Virus record (IMG/VR): IMGVR_UViG_3300036835_000463
Coordinates: 1 to 44,251 of that record
Length of the DNA stretch: 44,251 bases
Strand: one strand, 5' to 3'
DNA from: a virus
In this document: one piece after another, positions 1 through 8,745 of the stretch
Layout of the letters: every line of letters starts with the position of its first letter
How positions within the stretch are numbered: position 1 is the first letter of the stretch
The notes under the pieces: generated by a model
The model's database searches: none
What the model was told of the DNA's origin: nothing
What the model saw: the letters and a program-made list of their open reading frames with translations, nothing else
Made by a program: the position numbers and the translations under genes

Positions 1-102
1 CCGTGGCCGCTGTTTGTGATTCTTTTAATGGTGCTGTTCCCGTTGGCAGTTTATCTGCCGTCGCATCTTTTGTTTGCCAGTGTAGCGCCGCGCGAGGTTT
101 GA
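1..102 (+). CDS. C-terminal end of a host membrane protein (partial)
   Basis: The frame is open from the first base and stops with TGA at 100-102, giving the last 33 residues of a protein that starts outside the window. Residues 4-20 form one strongly hydrophobic membrane segment (LFVILLMVLFPLAVYLP), followed by a short tail. This resembles the last helix of a permease such as a TRAP large subunit, but the piece is too short to name. The stop codon lies inside the first phage-end repeat, so the phage probably interrupts the gene or replaces its true end. Confidence 0.5.
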   Translation, partial: PWPLFVILLMVLFPLAVYLPSHLLFASVAPREV

Positions 103-129
103 GAAATGTCCGCAAAGGTTTGAGAAACT
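91..129 (+). repeat. Left phage-end sites (two direct copies)
   Basis: Two copies of GGTTTGAGAA lie at 96-105 and 117-126, 21 bp apart (two helical turns). The inner copy reads GCAAAGGTTTGAGAAAC and the outer CGCGAGGTTTGAGAAAT. The same motifs occur inverted at the right end. This is the arrangement of transposase binding sites at Mu-type ends. A degenerate third copy may begin at 172 (GCAAAGAGTGTGCAAGAAT), 60 bp further in. The stretch from 103 to the stop of the tail-tip gene at 213 has no credible gene. Confidence 0.75.
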
Positions 130-212
130 CCGTCGGAAATGATTACAGAATTAGATTAATTCATGGCGATTGCAAAGAGTGTGCAAGAATCGTGCAGCAG
201 ACCTGAAATTGT

Positions 213-2843
213 CTAAGGCGGGAGATGTGGAGGGCCGCCGCCGCCCTGGCCGCCGCCGCCGCCCTGGTCGCGGCTATTGTCGAAATTAACATGCTGCGAA
301 TCGGCGAGGCCGGGCTTGGTCGCCCAATAGACGATGATGTCGCCGTTGGCGGTGCAGTTGAGATGGACCGGGGAGCTGTAGGTCTGGATCGCGCCACCAT
401 TCTTTCGGAACTTAATAGTCGAGCCCGATGTCCGAGGCGTGAGCGTGATGTTGCCGGCGGTCTGGCCGCGTATGCCGCTAAAGGAACGACTCGGCACCGC
501 ACACTGCTCTTGCGGAGGCGGCGCGGTCGCGGCCACACGAACGAAACTGGCAAATGTCTCGCCTGAATAACGGCCGCTATCGGCGAATGCGCGGATTCTT
601 AGCAGGCAAGGCGGGGTGACGGTGATCCCGGCTGCCGGGAAAACGAAGTCGTCGCGCCACACCTGGGTTCCGTCGAGCGTATATCGTAATGTAAAACCAG
701 CATCGGCCGACGCGTCGACATGGACGCTTCCGGTCGAAAATGCGCCACCTGGCGGATCGACAACGGGCGAAGCGATATCATTCCAACCGATAACCGTGTA
801 ATCGATCGGATCGATGGAGGTCAGATCATAATCGGAATCGGCCGTAAAAGGCTGAAGCTTGAATTTAACGGTTGCTCCTGGAACGAGATTCGCGTTGTCA
901 ATAAGCTGGAGATCAGATCGACGGATGAAATAGGCATGCGAGTTGACGCCATGAATTTGAGCGGCGCTCCCAAATCGATGGCGGAGACAATCGAAACCAT
1001 ATAGGCCACTACCATATGCGATGACGAGACCAATGCTGATGACTTCGTCATCGATAAAACAGAGAAGCGTATCATCGAGCGTTTGCTCCAGCGTCTGGCT
1101 GACTACTTCATCCAGACCTGCTCCGTATAGATAGGCGAGAAACGTTGTGTGAAGAGTGCCGATCGCGACCGGTAAGACGCCGAAAACGGAAAAGCGGTCC
1201 GTTACGCTCGCGATGCTGTAGGTAAGACCTCCGTCGAAACTAACCCAAACCCGATACCCGATTACTTCGACATTGCCTTTGATGGCGAGCGCGGTGACCT
1301 GGGTTTGGAATCTGTGGTCTTGCATCAAATATGGGACCTCGGTGATCCTGGCGAAATAAAGCGCGCGTGGACCGGTCAAGATCGGAGGCGGTCCCTGGAA
1401 TGGCGGAGGAATATAAAGGCTCGGCCAGCGCGACCGATCGACCTCGACGTTGAGCGCGGCTTTCGAGCCATTGTCGGCCGGGTATTCGATTTCGAGCAAT
1501 CGGCAGAGGAACGATCGGGTATAAAAGCCTGAGTCGAACTCGAAGACTTGACCAGGCAGGAGATTATTGGCATCGAGCCATTCGCGTTTGACGTTCAACG
1601 TGCCGGCGCAAAAGGGGAGCGATTTAATCTTGCAATATTCCTGGGCGTACTGTTTGGCGAGCGCGGCGTCGGTGATCCAGGGACGCTGCAAAGTAATGGG
1701 ACGCGGGCTGCCGGTGATGCGCCGGTTATTCGGATCGCGCGCGACCTGGCTATAAGTATTGTAATGCCGGTCGCGATCGTTATAAACGACCGTCACTTCG
1801 TTGAGAGTCGGGCCCCAGCCTTGCGGTTGGAGCTCAGGATCGCCAAGCAAATCGTCGTCAGTCAGCGTGGCTGAGACGGCGGGATCGCCGTGGTCCCACA
1901 TGCCGATTTGTAATTTGTTGCCGCTGCGTCGAATCCAGCCATCGAAATATTCCAGGAATTCGGCCACGGCCTGCCGAAAATCCTGCTGCTCGGAAATCAT
2001 GACTGAAAAGCGCGCGCCTTTGGCTTCGAGTTTTTGGTAAGCGGCGACGAACGAGGCGAGATCGATCTGCGACTCGGGAAATTCCATGCCGAACCGAGGA
2101 TCTGTGAGCCAATCATAAAGGATCGCGATTGGATTAACGCCCTTGTTATCGGCGGCGATGTGTTGCCCGTTGAACCAGGGACATCCTCGCTTTAATTCGA
2201 GTTGGATATTTGGAACTTGCGTGCGTTCGCGGCCAAGCTTCCAATCTTTGAAAACGGCATAACATCGGCCGCGGTAGGCCGGGTGTTTATCATAATGGCC
2301 GCTGAAGGGATTTGGATCTCCAGCTGCGACGCCATTGAATGGGTTCGGCCCATCGTTCGGGTCCCATGTGGTGGTATCTTGTTGGTCACCAGCATCGGCG
2401 CTGCGCGGAGTGAGAAGAATGTTGTCGATGCCTTGCGTCTCGTCGCCCCAATAAAGATGGATCACACCATAATTTGGGACCGTAATTACCTCCTTGTGGC
2501 CGTTGCCACGCACGATGTTGCCGGTCCAGACGATATCTGAATCGACGACTACTTTATAAACCGCGTCGACCGGGTGGCGGCCGCCCATGCAAAACACAAA
2601 CGCGAAGCTCGCGAAATACTTATGGCCAGTGGTCGAGCTTTGATTTTTTCCGGTCTGAGTCTTGATTGGTTCGGCGCGTTGGTTGTAAGCGGGAGAAATG
2701 TAATCACCGGCAATCAGCGCGCGGCCTGCAAGAAATTTTGTCGGTACGGATTGCTGATTCGAGTTGATCGCGTCATCGCTGATATTGGCGAGCTTGCGTT
2801 TCTGCGCGCCTTGCTGAGCCGAAGTATCGCCAAAGAAAAACAA
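213..2843 (-). CDS. Tail tip attachment protein
   Basis: An 876-residue protein at the distal end of the tail cluster, directly after the NlpC/P60 gene, the usual place of the central tip protein (lambda J / gene-transfer-agent gp15 type). The N-terminal two thirds match the general style of the phage-tail_3 tip domain. Around residues 690-770 there is a chitobiase-C-terminal-like beta domain (TLRYTLDGTQVW), and a related module follows (STIKFRKNGG). The end is Gly-rich (QGGGGGQGGGGPP). The start is TTG at 2841-2843, preceded 8 nt upstream by AGGAGA; no ATG is better placed. It is the last gene before the left phage end and would be translated late. Confidence 0.75.
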   Translation of the reverse strand: MFFFGDTSAQQGAQKRKLANISDDAINSNQQSVPTKFLAGRALIAGDYISPAYNQRAEPIKTQTGKNQSSTTGHKYFASFAFVFCMGGRHPVDAVYKVVVDSDIVWTGNIVRGNGHKEVITVPNYGVIHLYWGDETQGIDNILLTPRSADAGDQQDTTTWDPNDGPNPFNGVAAGDPNPFSGHYDKHPAYRGRCYAVFKDWKLGRERTQVPNIQLELKRGCPWFNGQHIAADNKGVNPIAILYDWLTDPRFGMEFPESQIDLASFVAAYQKLEAKGARFSVMISEQQDFRQAVAEFLEYFDGWIRRSGNKLQIGMWDHGDPAVSATLTDDDLLGDPELQPQGWGPTLNEVTVVYNDRDRHYNTYSQVARDPNNRRITGSPRPITLQRPWITDAALAKQYAQEYCKIKSLPFCAGTLNVKREWLDANNLLPGQVFEFDSGFYTRSFLCRLLEIEYPADNGSKAALNVEVDRSRWPSLYIPPPFQGPPPILTGPRALYFARITEVPYLMQDHRFQTQVTALAIKGNVEVIGYRVWVSFDGGLTYSIASVTDRFSVFGVLPVAIGTLHTTFLAYLYGAGLDEVVSQTLEQTLDDTLLCFIDDEVISIGLVIAYGSGLYGFDCLRHRFGSAAQIHGVNSHAYFIRRSDLQLIDNANLVPGATVKFKLQPFTADSDYDLTSIDPIDYTVIGWNDIASPVVDPPGGAFSTGSVHVDASADAGFTLRYTLDGTQVWRDDFVFPAAGITVTPPCLLRIRAFADSGRYSGETFASFVRVAATAPPPQEQCAVPSRSFSGIRGQTAGNITLTPRTSGSTIKFRKNGGAIQTYSSPVHLNCTANGDIIVYWATKPGLADSQHVNFDNSRDQGGGGGQGGGGPPHLPP

Positions 2844-2854
2844 GGAGAGTTCTC

Positions 2855-3529
2855 CTATTCTATTGCGGCAGCAGCATGCTGCTCATGCCGGCCGTCGGGT
2901 TTAAGGCGAAATGCTGCCACGAGGTGAATGCTGTAACTGGAGTCCTGAACTGTCCCCTCTGTCACGCCATGGCGCGGGATCGAGCTGATGAAATGAAGGT
3001 CATCATCATAGATGAGCGGCATATGAAACAGGCCGCCATGGCGCAGGGCCAGGATATCGCCTGGTTTAAAGAAAGCGCGCGGAGTTTCGGCCTCGCGCTC
3101 TTTAATAATCTCCGGAATCGCCAGCTCAGTGAATAGCGAGGCGAGCAGCTTGGATTGCGGATCGTCATCTTTGCCGCGCATCCAATTCAGGATTTTGTCC
3201 CCTGTTTGATGCGACTGATAATCCGCGGATTGCCTTGGGAAATTCCAGCGGGGTGTGGCCTCGATTCGATAGAAGATTTCGGAGAGCAAACCGACACAAT
3301 CGATCCCGCCGCCTGGACCTTTGATGTCTAGACATTTTATGTCTATACCGAGCTTTTCAAGCTCGGCCCGGCCTGCTTCGAGATCGTTTTGGTAGTAAGG
3401 GCGAAAAGGGGTGCCAATCCAGGACATGGCTTCGTTGCGAAGCTTTATGGCCGCGCGTGGATTATCGAAGTAGCTCGCAGGCGCAGGCAACACGCCTGCC
3501 ACTACAAATAAGGAGTTCGCGGCGCTCAT
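2855..3529 (-). CDS. NlpC/P60-like tail peptidase
   Basis: A 224-residue protein with an NlpC/P60 pattern: GGGIDCVGLL puts the probable catalytic Cys at residue 78, and LFHMPLIYDD puts the His at 169 in the usual HxGIY-like position. Such tail-associated peptidases open peptidoglycan during DNA entry. It sits between the DUF2163-like gene and the tip gene, as in many siphophages. Its ATG shares one base with the stop of the gene before it. Residues 9-16 (VVAGVLPA) are encoded by a copy of the dispersed palindromic repeat. Confidence 0.78.
   Translation of the reverse strand: MSAANSLFVVAGVLPAPASYFDNPRAAIKLRNEAMSWIGTPFRPYYQNDLEAGRAELEKLGIDIKCLDIKGPGGGIDCVGLLSEIFYRIEATPRWNFPRQSADYQSHQTGDKILNWMRGKDDDPQSKLLASLFTELAIPEIIKEREAETPRAFFKPGDILALRHGGLFHMPLIYDDDLHFISSIPRHGVTEGTVQDSSYSIHLVAAFRLKPDGRHEQHAAAAIE
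3482..3506 (-). repeat. Palindromic coding repeat, copy 1 (diverged)
   Basis: On the minus strand this reads TGTAGTG followed by GCAGGCGTGTTGCCTGC, a near-perfect palindrome. It is in frame in the NlpC/P60 gene and encodes VVAGVLPA at its N-terminus. Confidence 0.75.
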
Positions 3530-5787
3530 TATTTTTTACCTCCCTGCGGTTGTTTTGCGTTGATTGCTTTCACGAATGGCGAAACCTGCGGGACATAAGG
3601 GTAGCCGCCGAAATTGAGGCGGTTATGGAACTTCGTGTCGCATTGATCGATCGAGCCGTCGTAGCCGGGATAAACGTCGATAGATTGGCCGACCTGGGCT
3701 TTTAAAAGCGGCCGATCGATATGAAGCGTGACCTGGTTCGCGCCGGTCGGTTCGGAATGGAGGATGCCGCGTTTCTCAAGGCCGGCAGTGAAAACGGTCG
3801 GCCCCTGGATCAAGCTGCCGGCGACGGTGATGCCGCCGCCCTTGGGCGTTCCAACGCTGCCCCGCTGCTGCCCGGTATTGATCGTTTCGAGCCAGCCGCC
3901 GGAAAAATAATCCGCTTCTTTGGCGTGAGCCGTGGCGCTGGTAATTACGATGGTCTGGCTATCGAGATTGGCGATCGTGCCTGTGATCTTGAACGCGCTC
4001 GCGGGAATATTCGTCGGCGGGCTGAACTGCGTGTAGTTATCCGACGTTATGATCAGATCCCTGGGGAACTTGCGTTCGAAGAAATTTCCGAATGCCAGAA
4101 TCGTGGCTTTATAATTGGCATCGACGCTCCAGACTTCGCCGGAGAACCTGTTTCTGGCAGATGCGTATTGCGGATTGCGCGCATCGACTTCCAGAACGTC
4201 AAGGGTGAGCGTGCCATCGAGCGCGAACGGCCACAATTTATTGAGCGGATTGCCGTCGAACTTGAAACTTTGCAGGTCCAGCTTTTCCTGGTCGAGCTTG
4301 AGCCCGGTCTTGATGGAATCGAACGAGAATGGCGCGACGACAAATGTGAAGACGGTGCCGTCAACGGTGAGGTTGATGGTGTTTTCGTAGCTGGTAAAAA
4401 GATCGACCCGGACACCGACCTCGTTAAAAATGAAAAGATACGCGGGCTCGGCAAGCTCGGCCGGCGTGTTTGCATATTCGTGCGGTAATTCCTGGAATTT
4501 GATCCGGGTCGACGCGAGATAGGGCGTAGTATAGGTCCATTCCAAGCGCGCTTCGACGAATCTGGCTAGCATAAGATGCGAAAGCCTCGTGTTATCAGCC
4601 GTGTGCGGCCCGATATCGACCGTAGTTGTCAGCAGATCGATCCCGGCCGCAGGAGGAGAATCAGGCGGAACGATGATCGGTAAATCCGGCAATACTTCAG
4701 GCGTCCGTGACATCGATTTGATCTGATAAGGGTCGACCGTATCATCCGGACCAATGAACGCAATGTAAGCGTCGCCCGGTTGTTGTTCCCGGCCGGGATC
4801 CGAAAATTCTGTGCGCTCGACGGCGACCACGCGCGTCGCGCCTGGATAAGGCGTATCACTGAGCATGCGGAAATCGCCGCGATACGTCGGGACCATGAAC
4901 CGACGCACATTCGCCCGGCGATCGCGCCAGAAACGTTCGATGGCGAGAATCGTATCCCGATCGTTCTCGTAAAATTCGAACTCTATGCCGCGCGCGTTCC
5001 GGTGATCATATGCGCGCTGCTGCTCGGTGCGAAGGAACCTGATCTGCTGATAAACGATGTCCGGCATCTCGGTCCAATCGAGCGGCCGGTCGAAATTCGG
5101 GGCGAAAGTCCAGAGCGGCAGGGTGCGAAACGCGGGAATGTGATCGCCGACGAAATGTTGGTTGTCGTGCTCGAACCCGGCCCCAAACGCGCCGAGTCTA
5201 AATGCGAATTCCGAGTTTTCTTTCACGCTGAGCTCGACCTCGAATGTTTCATCTGTGATGAGGTCCGGCTGCGGCCGGTCCGTGAACCGGCCGACCATGA
5301 CCGGATATAAATGGGTGCCGCCGATCCACGTTTTTCTTATACCAGGCGTGCACCTGAGTGAATTGCCCTGGAGAATGCCCGAAACGATTTCCCAATCCGA
5401 AAAATCGTCGGTGCCGATGATCCAGAACGCGCCAGCCCGCGTCGGGACATCGACGAGAGGGACGACGGTCGAGCCGGCCACAGCAGTGAGCGACGTTTCG
5501 CAAACGTCCGGCCACATAGGGACGATCAGTGGTTCGCCGCGGAGGCGCGTAAGGAAGATCCGCAGCTCTGCAGCGTCCGCGGCATTAAACATGTACGCCG
5601 TCCACTTCATTGAATAGCGGCAGCTTTGGGCGAATGCGCGCCGGGATTCGTTAAATGTGATGGGTTCCTTTGCGATGTCGGTGGGGAGATCCATCGCAAC
5701 GGCGATTGGGGTTTCCCAGTTCGGCTTCGCGCACAGGAGACCGTACTGGTTTACCTGGCCGCCAAGCGTCACCATGCGCGCGATCAT
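3529..5787 (-). CDS. Distal tail protein with DUF2163 / phage_BR0599 C-terminal half
   Basis: A 752-residue protein that looks like two tail proteins joined. Residues 1-380 resemble a distal-tail (Dit/DUF2460-type) protein, with many aromatic and Arg residues. Residues 390-752 resemble DUF2163 and end in the phage_BR0599 pattern (KFHNRLNFGGYPYVP). In gene-transfer-agent-like tails these are separate genes just before NlpC/P60, so a fusion is inferred. It lies 16 nt after the tape measure gene and probably forms the ring connecting the tube to the tip. Confidence 0.72.
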   Translation of the reverse strand: MIARMVTLGGQVNQYGLLCAKPNWETPIAVAMDLPTDIAKEPITFNESRRAFAQSCRYSMKWTAYMFNAADAAELRIFLTRLRGEPLIVPMWPDVCETSLTAVAGSTVVPLVDVPTRAGAFWIIGTDDFSDWEIVSGILQGNSLRCTPGIRKTWIGGTHLYPVMVGRFTDRPQPDLITDETFEVELSVKENSEFAFRLGAFGAGFEHDNQHFVGDHIPAFRTLPLWTFAPNFDRPLDWTEMPDIVYQQIRFLRTEQQRAYDHRNARGIEFEFYENDRDTILAIERFWRDRRANVRRFMVPTYRGDFRMLSDTPYPGATRVVAVERTEFSDPGREQQPGDAYIAFIGPDDTVDPYQIKSMSRTPEVLPDLPIIVPPDSPPAAGIDLLTTTVDIGPHTADNTRLSHLMLARFVEARLEWTYTTPYLASTRIKFQELPHEYANTPAELAEPAYLFIFNEVGVRVDLFTSYENTINLTVDGTVFTFVVAPFSFDSIKTGLKLDQEKLDLQSFKFDGNPLNKLWPFALDGTLTLDVLEVDARNPQYASARNRFSGEVWSVDANYKATILAFGNFFERKFPRDLIITSDNYTQFSPPTNIPASAFKITGTIANLDSQTIVITSATAHAKEADYFSGGWLETINTGQQRGSVGTPKGGGITVAGSLIQGPTVFTAGLEKRGILHSEPTGANQVTLHIDRPLLKAQVGQSIDVYPGYDGSIDQCDTKFHNRLNFGGYPYVPQVSPFVKAINAKQPQGGKK

Positions 5788-5803
5788 AGGAGGAACGATC
5801 GGT

Positions 5804-8140
5804 TCATTTCGCGAAGCCGAGGTCGATGCGGCGGCCGTTGATCACATCAAAGATGACTTTGCTGCCCTGTTGACTAGCCATGTGTTTGACGATCTCATTT
5901 GGCTGCATAACCGGATAAACGTGAATCACTGGCGCCATGCCGCGCATCGATCCGCCACTGGAGCGCGACACTCCGCCGCCCGAGTGGAAGCGACGGCTGA
6001 AGGAAGGAACACTGAGGCGGCTCGCGCCAAGATTGAGGCGGCCGATCGGGCCGCCGGAATGTTTGGGGTGGACAGAAGGATAATCCTGAGATGCTGGACT
6101 GTCCTGTACGGTGACACCGTAGCTGACCGGCACTGCCATTGGAACAGCCCCGACGCCTGGATAATTTATCCATTGAGTCGGGATTACCGTCGGCCCGAAC
6201 GCAGCGGAGCCCTGGTTAGGCAGAAACCCCTGGCCGAGCAGCCGGCTCATAAAGTTGTCGAGCACGAACTCCCGGTCGTAATCAAAGCCGCCGCGCTCGT
6301 AGACGTCACGGTAACTGTCGCGCCCGCTTCTATCAGTCGGCGTCTCTACGATGGGACCTTCCCGCACGTTTTGATTGAGCGCGCCTGGTTCCATTAACAG
6401 TTGAACAACCTGATCCCAACCGGGGCCGCCTTCTTTGATTCCGCCGTTGCTGCCGCCGTGATAACGGCCGCCTGGCACGAACGGAATTAAACCGCCCACG
6501 TGAAAGAGCGCGCCTGAGTTAAGCGCCATGAGGAAAGGCAGGATTTGTTGCGCAACGTCGCGCTGGATCATGAATTCGCCCTCTTGCGCGATAATCGGGA
6601 TCTCGTCGTGTGCGAGGCCGCCGCTGTGCATGCGGCGCGGGATTATTCCGCCAGTGTGAAACTTGAGCGCCCCGATGATCGCAGCGAACGCGGCGAGCGC
6701 TGCAGATTGACCGGAGAAAGCTGCAGCGCCACCCGTGGCGACACTCTCGGCGGCAGCAGCCGGCGCGGCGCTCGTGCTAATCGCGATGTTCGACGCTACA
6801 ACTGCGCTCGTCGTAGTTGTTATGTGCAACAGCTGCGCGGCTTTCATCAGGACCAATTGCTCGATGAACGTCAGGGCGATCTGGCCGATCGATTGCACGA
6901 GATCCTGCGTATTAAATTTTCCGGTCAGGATGAGTTGATTAAACTGCTGCAGCGATGCGTTGATCGTGCCCTCGATCAGCCCTGCGATCTGGTGGGAGAC
7001 TGTTCCGAAACTGTTTATCCATGAGGCGAGCTCGGTCCGGAGCGGTTGCTGCAGCGCGAGCATTTTCTGTTTCAGTTCATCGATGTAAAATACGGTTTGC
7101 TGAATGCGCTGATTAACCAGCGCGAGCTGCGCTTCGTCGAGCGGGCCGGACTTCAAGGTTTGAAGCCGGCTGAGCTCCTGCTGCAGGGTCAAGAGCTCGC
7201 GGTTATAAGATTCCAGGGTTAACTGGCTGCGTTGATCCGCTCCAAGGAATGGCGAGGACGCGATGAGTTGTTGCTGCTGGCGCAATCCCTGGAGAATTGT
7301 GGCTTGTTCGCGCAGAGATGCGCTTAAGGAATGGGTACTATCGAGAGACGCCTGCTTGTCCTTAGCCAGTTGTTCTTCGTAGATGAGTTCGTTGAGAGTG
7401 CCGGCAGAAATATCGAGGCCGAGCTTTTTGCGTTGTTCCAAAAGTTGGTTATATCTCGCGCCCCACTCAGCTTTCGCGATTTCGTCTTGGCTTCCGAATG
7501 CCTGGGCTTTTGTCACCGCCTCTTTGTCGAGCAATGCTTGTCTCTCTCTGGAGATGTTATTGAGCACCCCAAGTTCGACGCCTAGCTTCTTGGCCTCTTC
7601 CTCGAGAGCTTTCCAGGACTTAAGCCCTTCCTCGGTAGAAAGATTGAGTAAGCCCTGCTCGGTCCTCACCCTGATTATTTCCTGCCGTAATCTCGAAATC
7701 GATTGCTCGAGCGGCTCCGTCCCGAGGCGGGCTTCCGAGATCATAGCGTCCTGCAGCGCCAGGATATCGGTCTGCATATCGATAACCTTTTGCCGGCTCT
7801 TTTCCATATCTTCGAAGGCGCGTTCCTCTTCCTGCTCGAATTCTCGGAGGGACTGGACGGTCGCGGCGAAAAGACCGGCGATCGCGCTTCCAATGCCGAC
7901 GCCGGCAATGCTCGCGAGCTTGGTCAGACCGGCGGCACTGTCGTCGGTTGCTTTCGCGAGCGCGGACGCGTATGCCTTTACGTCGGATTCCGATTTGCCG
8001 AGCGAAGCCGAAACATCTTTCCACGCCTTGGCGTTCGCATCGGTCGACGCTTTGAGCTCGTCGATCTTCGCTTTTACCTCATCAACGGCGCCGGTATCGG
8101 CGATCGTTTTGATGAGGATCTCGAGATTTTTATCAGCCAT
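5804..8140 (-). CDS. Tail tape measure protein
   Basis: A 778-residue, mostly helical protein. The N-terminus has alternating Lys/Asp/Glu coiled coil, a hydrophobic segment lies at about 72-95 (GVGIGSAIAGLFAATV), further coiled coil covers 95-370, and an Ala-rich membrane-like block lies at about 440-490. The C-terminal part is Gly/Pro-rich with HTGG and HSGG repeats. Gene order (tube, chaperones, this, tip proteins) fits a tape measure. By the usual 0.15 nm per residue the tail would be roughly 115 nm long, an inference. The start overlaps the chaperone frame by 8 nt. Confidence 0.85.
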   Translation of the reverse strand: MADKNLEILIKTIADTGAVDEVKAKIDELKASTDANAKAWKDVSASLGKSESDVKAYASALAKATDDSAAGLTKLASIAGVGIGSAIAGLFAATVQSLREFEQEEERAFEDMEKSRQKVIDMQTDILALQDAMISEARLGTEPLEQSISRLRQEIIRVRTEQGLLNLSTEEGLKSWKALEEEAKKLGVELGVLNNISRERQALLDKEAVTKAQAFGSQDEIAKAEWGARYNQLLEQRKKLGLDISAGTLNELIYEEQLAKDKQASLDSTHSLSASLREQATILQGLRQQQQLIASSPFLGADQRSQLTLESYNRELLTLQQELSRLQTLKSGPLDEAQLALVNQRIQQTVFYIDELKQKMLALQQPLRTELASWINSFGTVSHQIAGLIEGTINASLQQFNQLILTGKFNTQDLVQSIGQIALTFIEQLVLMKAAQLLHITTTTSAVVASNIAISTSAAPAAAAESVATGGAAAFSGQSAALAAFAAIIGALKFHTGGIIPRRMHSGGLAHDEIPIIAQEGEFMIQRDVAQQILPFLMALNSGALFHVGGLIPFVPGGRYHGGSNGGIKEGGPGWDQVVQLLMEPGALNQNVREGPIVETPTDRSGRDSYRDVYERGGFDYDREFVLDNFMSRLLGQGFLPNQGSAAFGPTVIPTQWINYPGVGAVPMAVPVSYGVTVQDSPASQDYPSVHPKHSGGPIGRLNLGASRLSVPSFSRRFHSGGGVSRSSGGSMRGMAPVIHVYPVMQPNEIVKHMASQQGSKVIFDVINGRRIDLGFAK

Positions 8141-8414
8141 AGGTCATTGATTCGAGAATGCGTTGGAGACGGCGCAATTCGGCGTCGGGGTGCTCGGTGT
8201 GTGGTAGCAGTGAGACCCGCAGATCGAGAAGCTTTGCTTCACCGCGCTGGATAGAGGCGCGTCTATGCCATCGCAACAATTGCGGGCCGGACATCTCGAT
8301 TACTTCCCAGGGCTTGAACCCGTATTCGAAGGCGACGATTTCGCAGAGCTCCGCGAGACTGAGTGATCTGGATTCGCTGCTGCCTGGCCGTCGGGCGTGA
8401 ACAGTTTTCCCCAC
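8133..8414 (-). CDS. Tail assembly chaperone, -1 frame extension (T part of G-T)
   Basis: This frame has no good start of its own (the nominal GTG is inside the slippery site) and is the -1 continuation of the upstream chaperone gene. Its sequence (AELCEIVAFEYGFKPWEV) resembles the C-terminal part of lambda-type GT proteins. Slipping at GGGAAAA (8405-8411) would give a G-T product of about 199 residues: 109 from the first frame and 90 from this one. It is needed to assemble the tube around the tape measure. Confidence 0.75.
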   Translation of the reverse strand: MGKTVHARRPGSSESRSLSLAELCEIVAFEYGFKPWEVIEMSGPQLLRWHRRASIQRGEAKLLDLRVSLLPHTEHPDAELRRLQRILESMTYG

Positions 8415-8731
8415 TCTTTTCCTTCCTCCAGCCAGGCGACGGCAAAAGGGCCGTTGAGCTCGCGTCCTTTCCTTGCGATCGCGAGCGCGCTGGCATTATC
8501 CAGCGCGTCGACCCAGTCACCCGGTTTATTACAATAAAGCGCGATCAGTTTCGCTTGTTGCCCTGTCCCGATCGAGAGCACGTATTCCTGGATCTTCGAG
8601 ATCGGGATCTGACGAACCTTGACGGTTTCTTTCGAGCCGTCTTTGCGCTGGATCTCGATCTCTTCGCCGCCTGCGATCGTGACGAGATCGTCGATCGCAG
8701 GCGACACGCCTGCCTCTACAGTGTTTTCCAT
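8300..8731 (-). CDS. Tail assembly chaperone G
   Basis: A 143-residue protein between the tail tube and tape measure genes. The start chosen is ATG at 8729-8731, with GAGAGGCG upstream; the longer open frame to 8854 would overlap the tube gene and is unlikely. Residues 20-108 form a mixed alpha/beta body, and the last 35 residues are Ser-rich and disordered, typical for the non-shifted G product. Residues 4-12 (TVEAGVSPA) come from the palindromic repeat placed right at the N-terminus. Confidence 0.8.
   Translation of the reverse strand: MENTVEAGVSPAIDDLVTIAGGEEIEIQRKDGSKETVKVRQIPISKIQEYVLSIGTGQQAKLIALYCNKPGDWVDALDNASALAIARKGRELNGPFAVAWLEEGKEWGKLFTPDGQAAANPDHSVSRSSAKSSPSNTGSSPGK
8405..8411 (-). 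promoter_or_regulatory. Programmed -1 frameshift site GGGAAAA
   Basis: In the chaperone frame the codons read tgG GGA AAA ctg, a canonical X XXY YYZ heptamer. The -1 frame then continues as GGG AAA ACT into the 8133-8414 frame, giving the G/G-T pair known from long-tailed phages; lambda uses GGGAAAG at the same place. Confidence 0.8.
8696..8720 (-). repeat. Palindromic coding repeat, copy 2
   Basis: The minus strand reads TGTAGAG followed by the perfect core GCAGGCGTGTCGCCTGC. It encodes VEAGVSPA at residues 5-12 of the chaperone. Confidence 0.85.
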
Positions 8732-8745
8732 GTCGCGCCTCTCGG

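Noticed and set aside
3721-4488. 255-residue plus-strand ORF (and others of similar size at 15152-15964 and 18335-19009)
   Set aside because: These lie opposite clear structural genes and mirror their codon pattern; GC-rich DNA makes long antisense frames.
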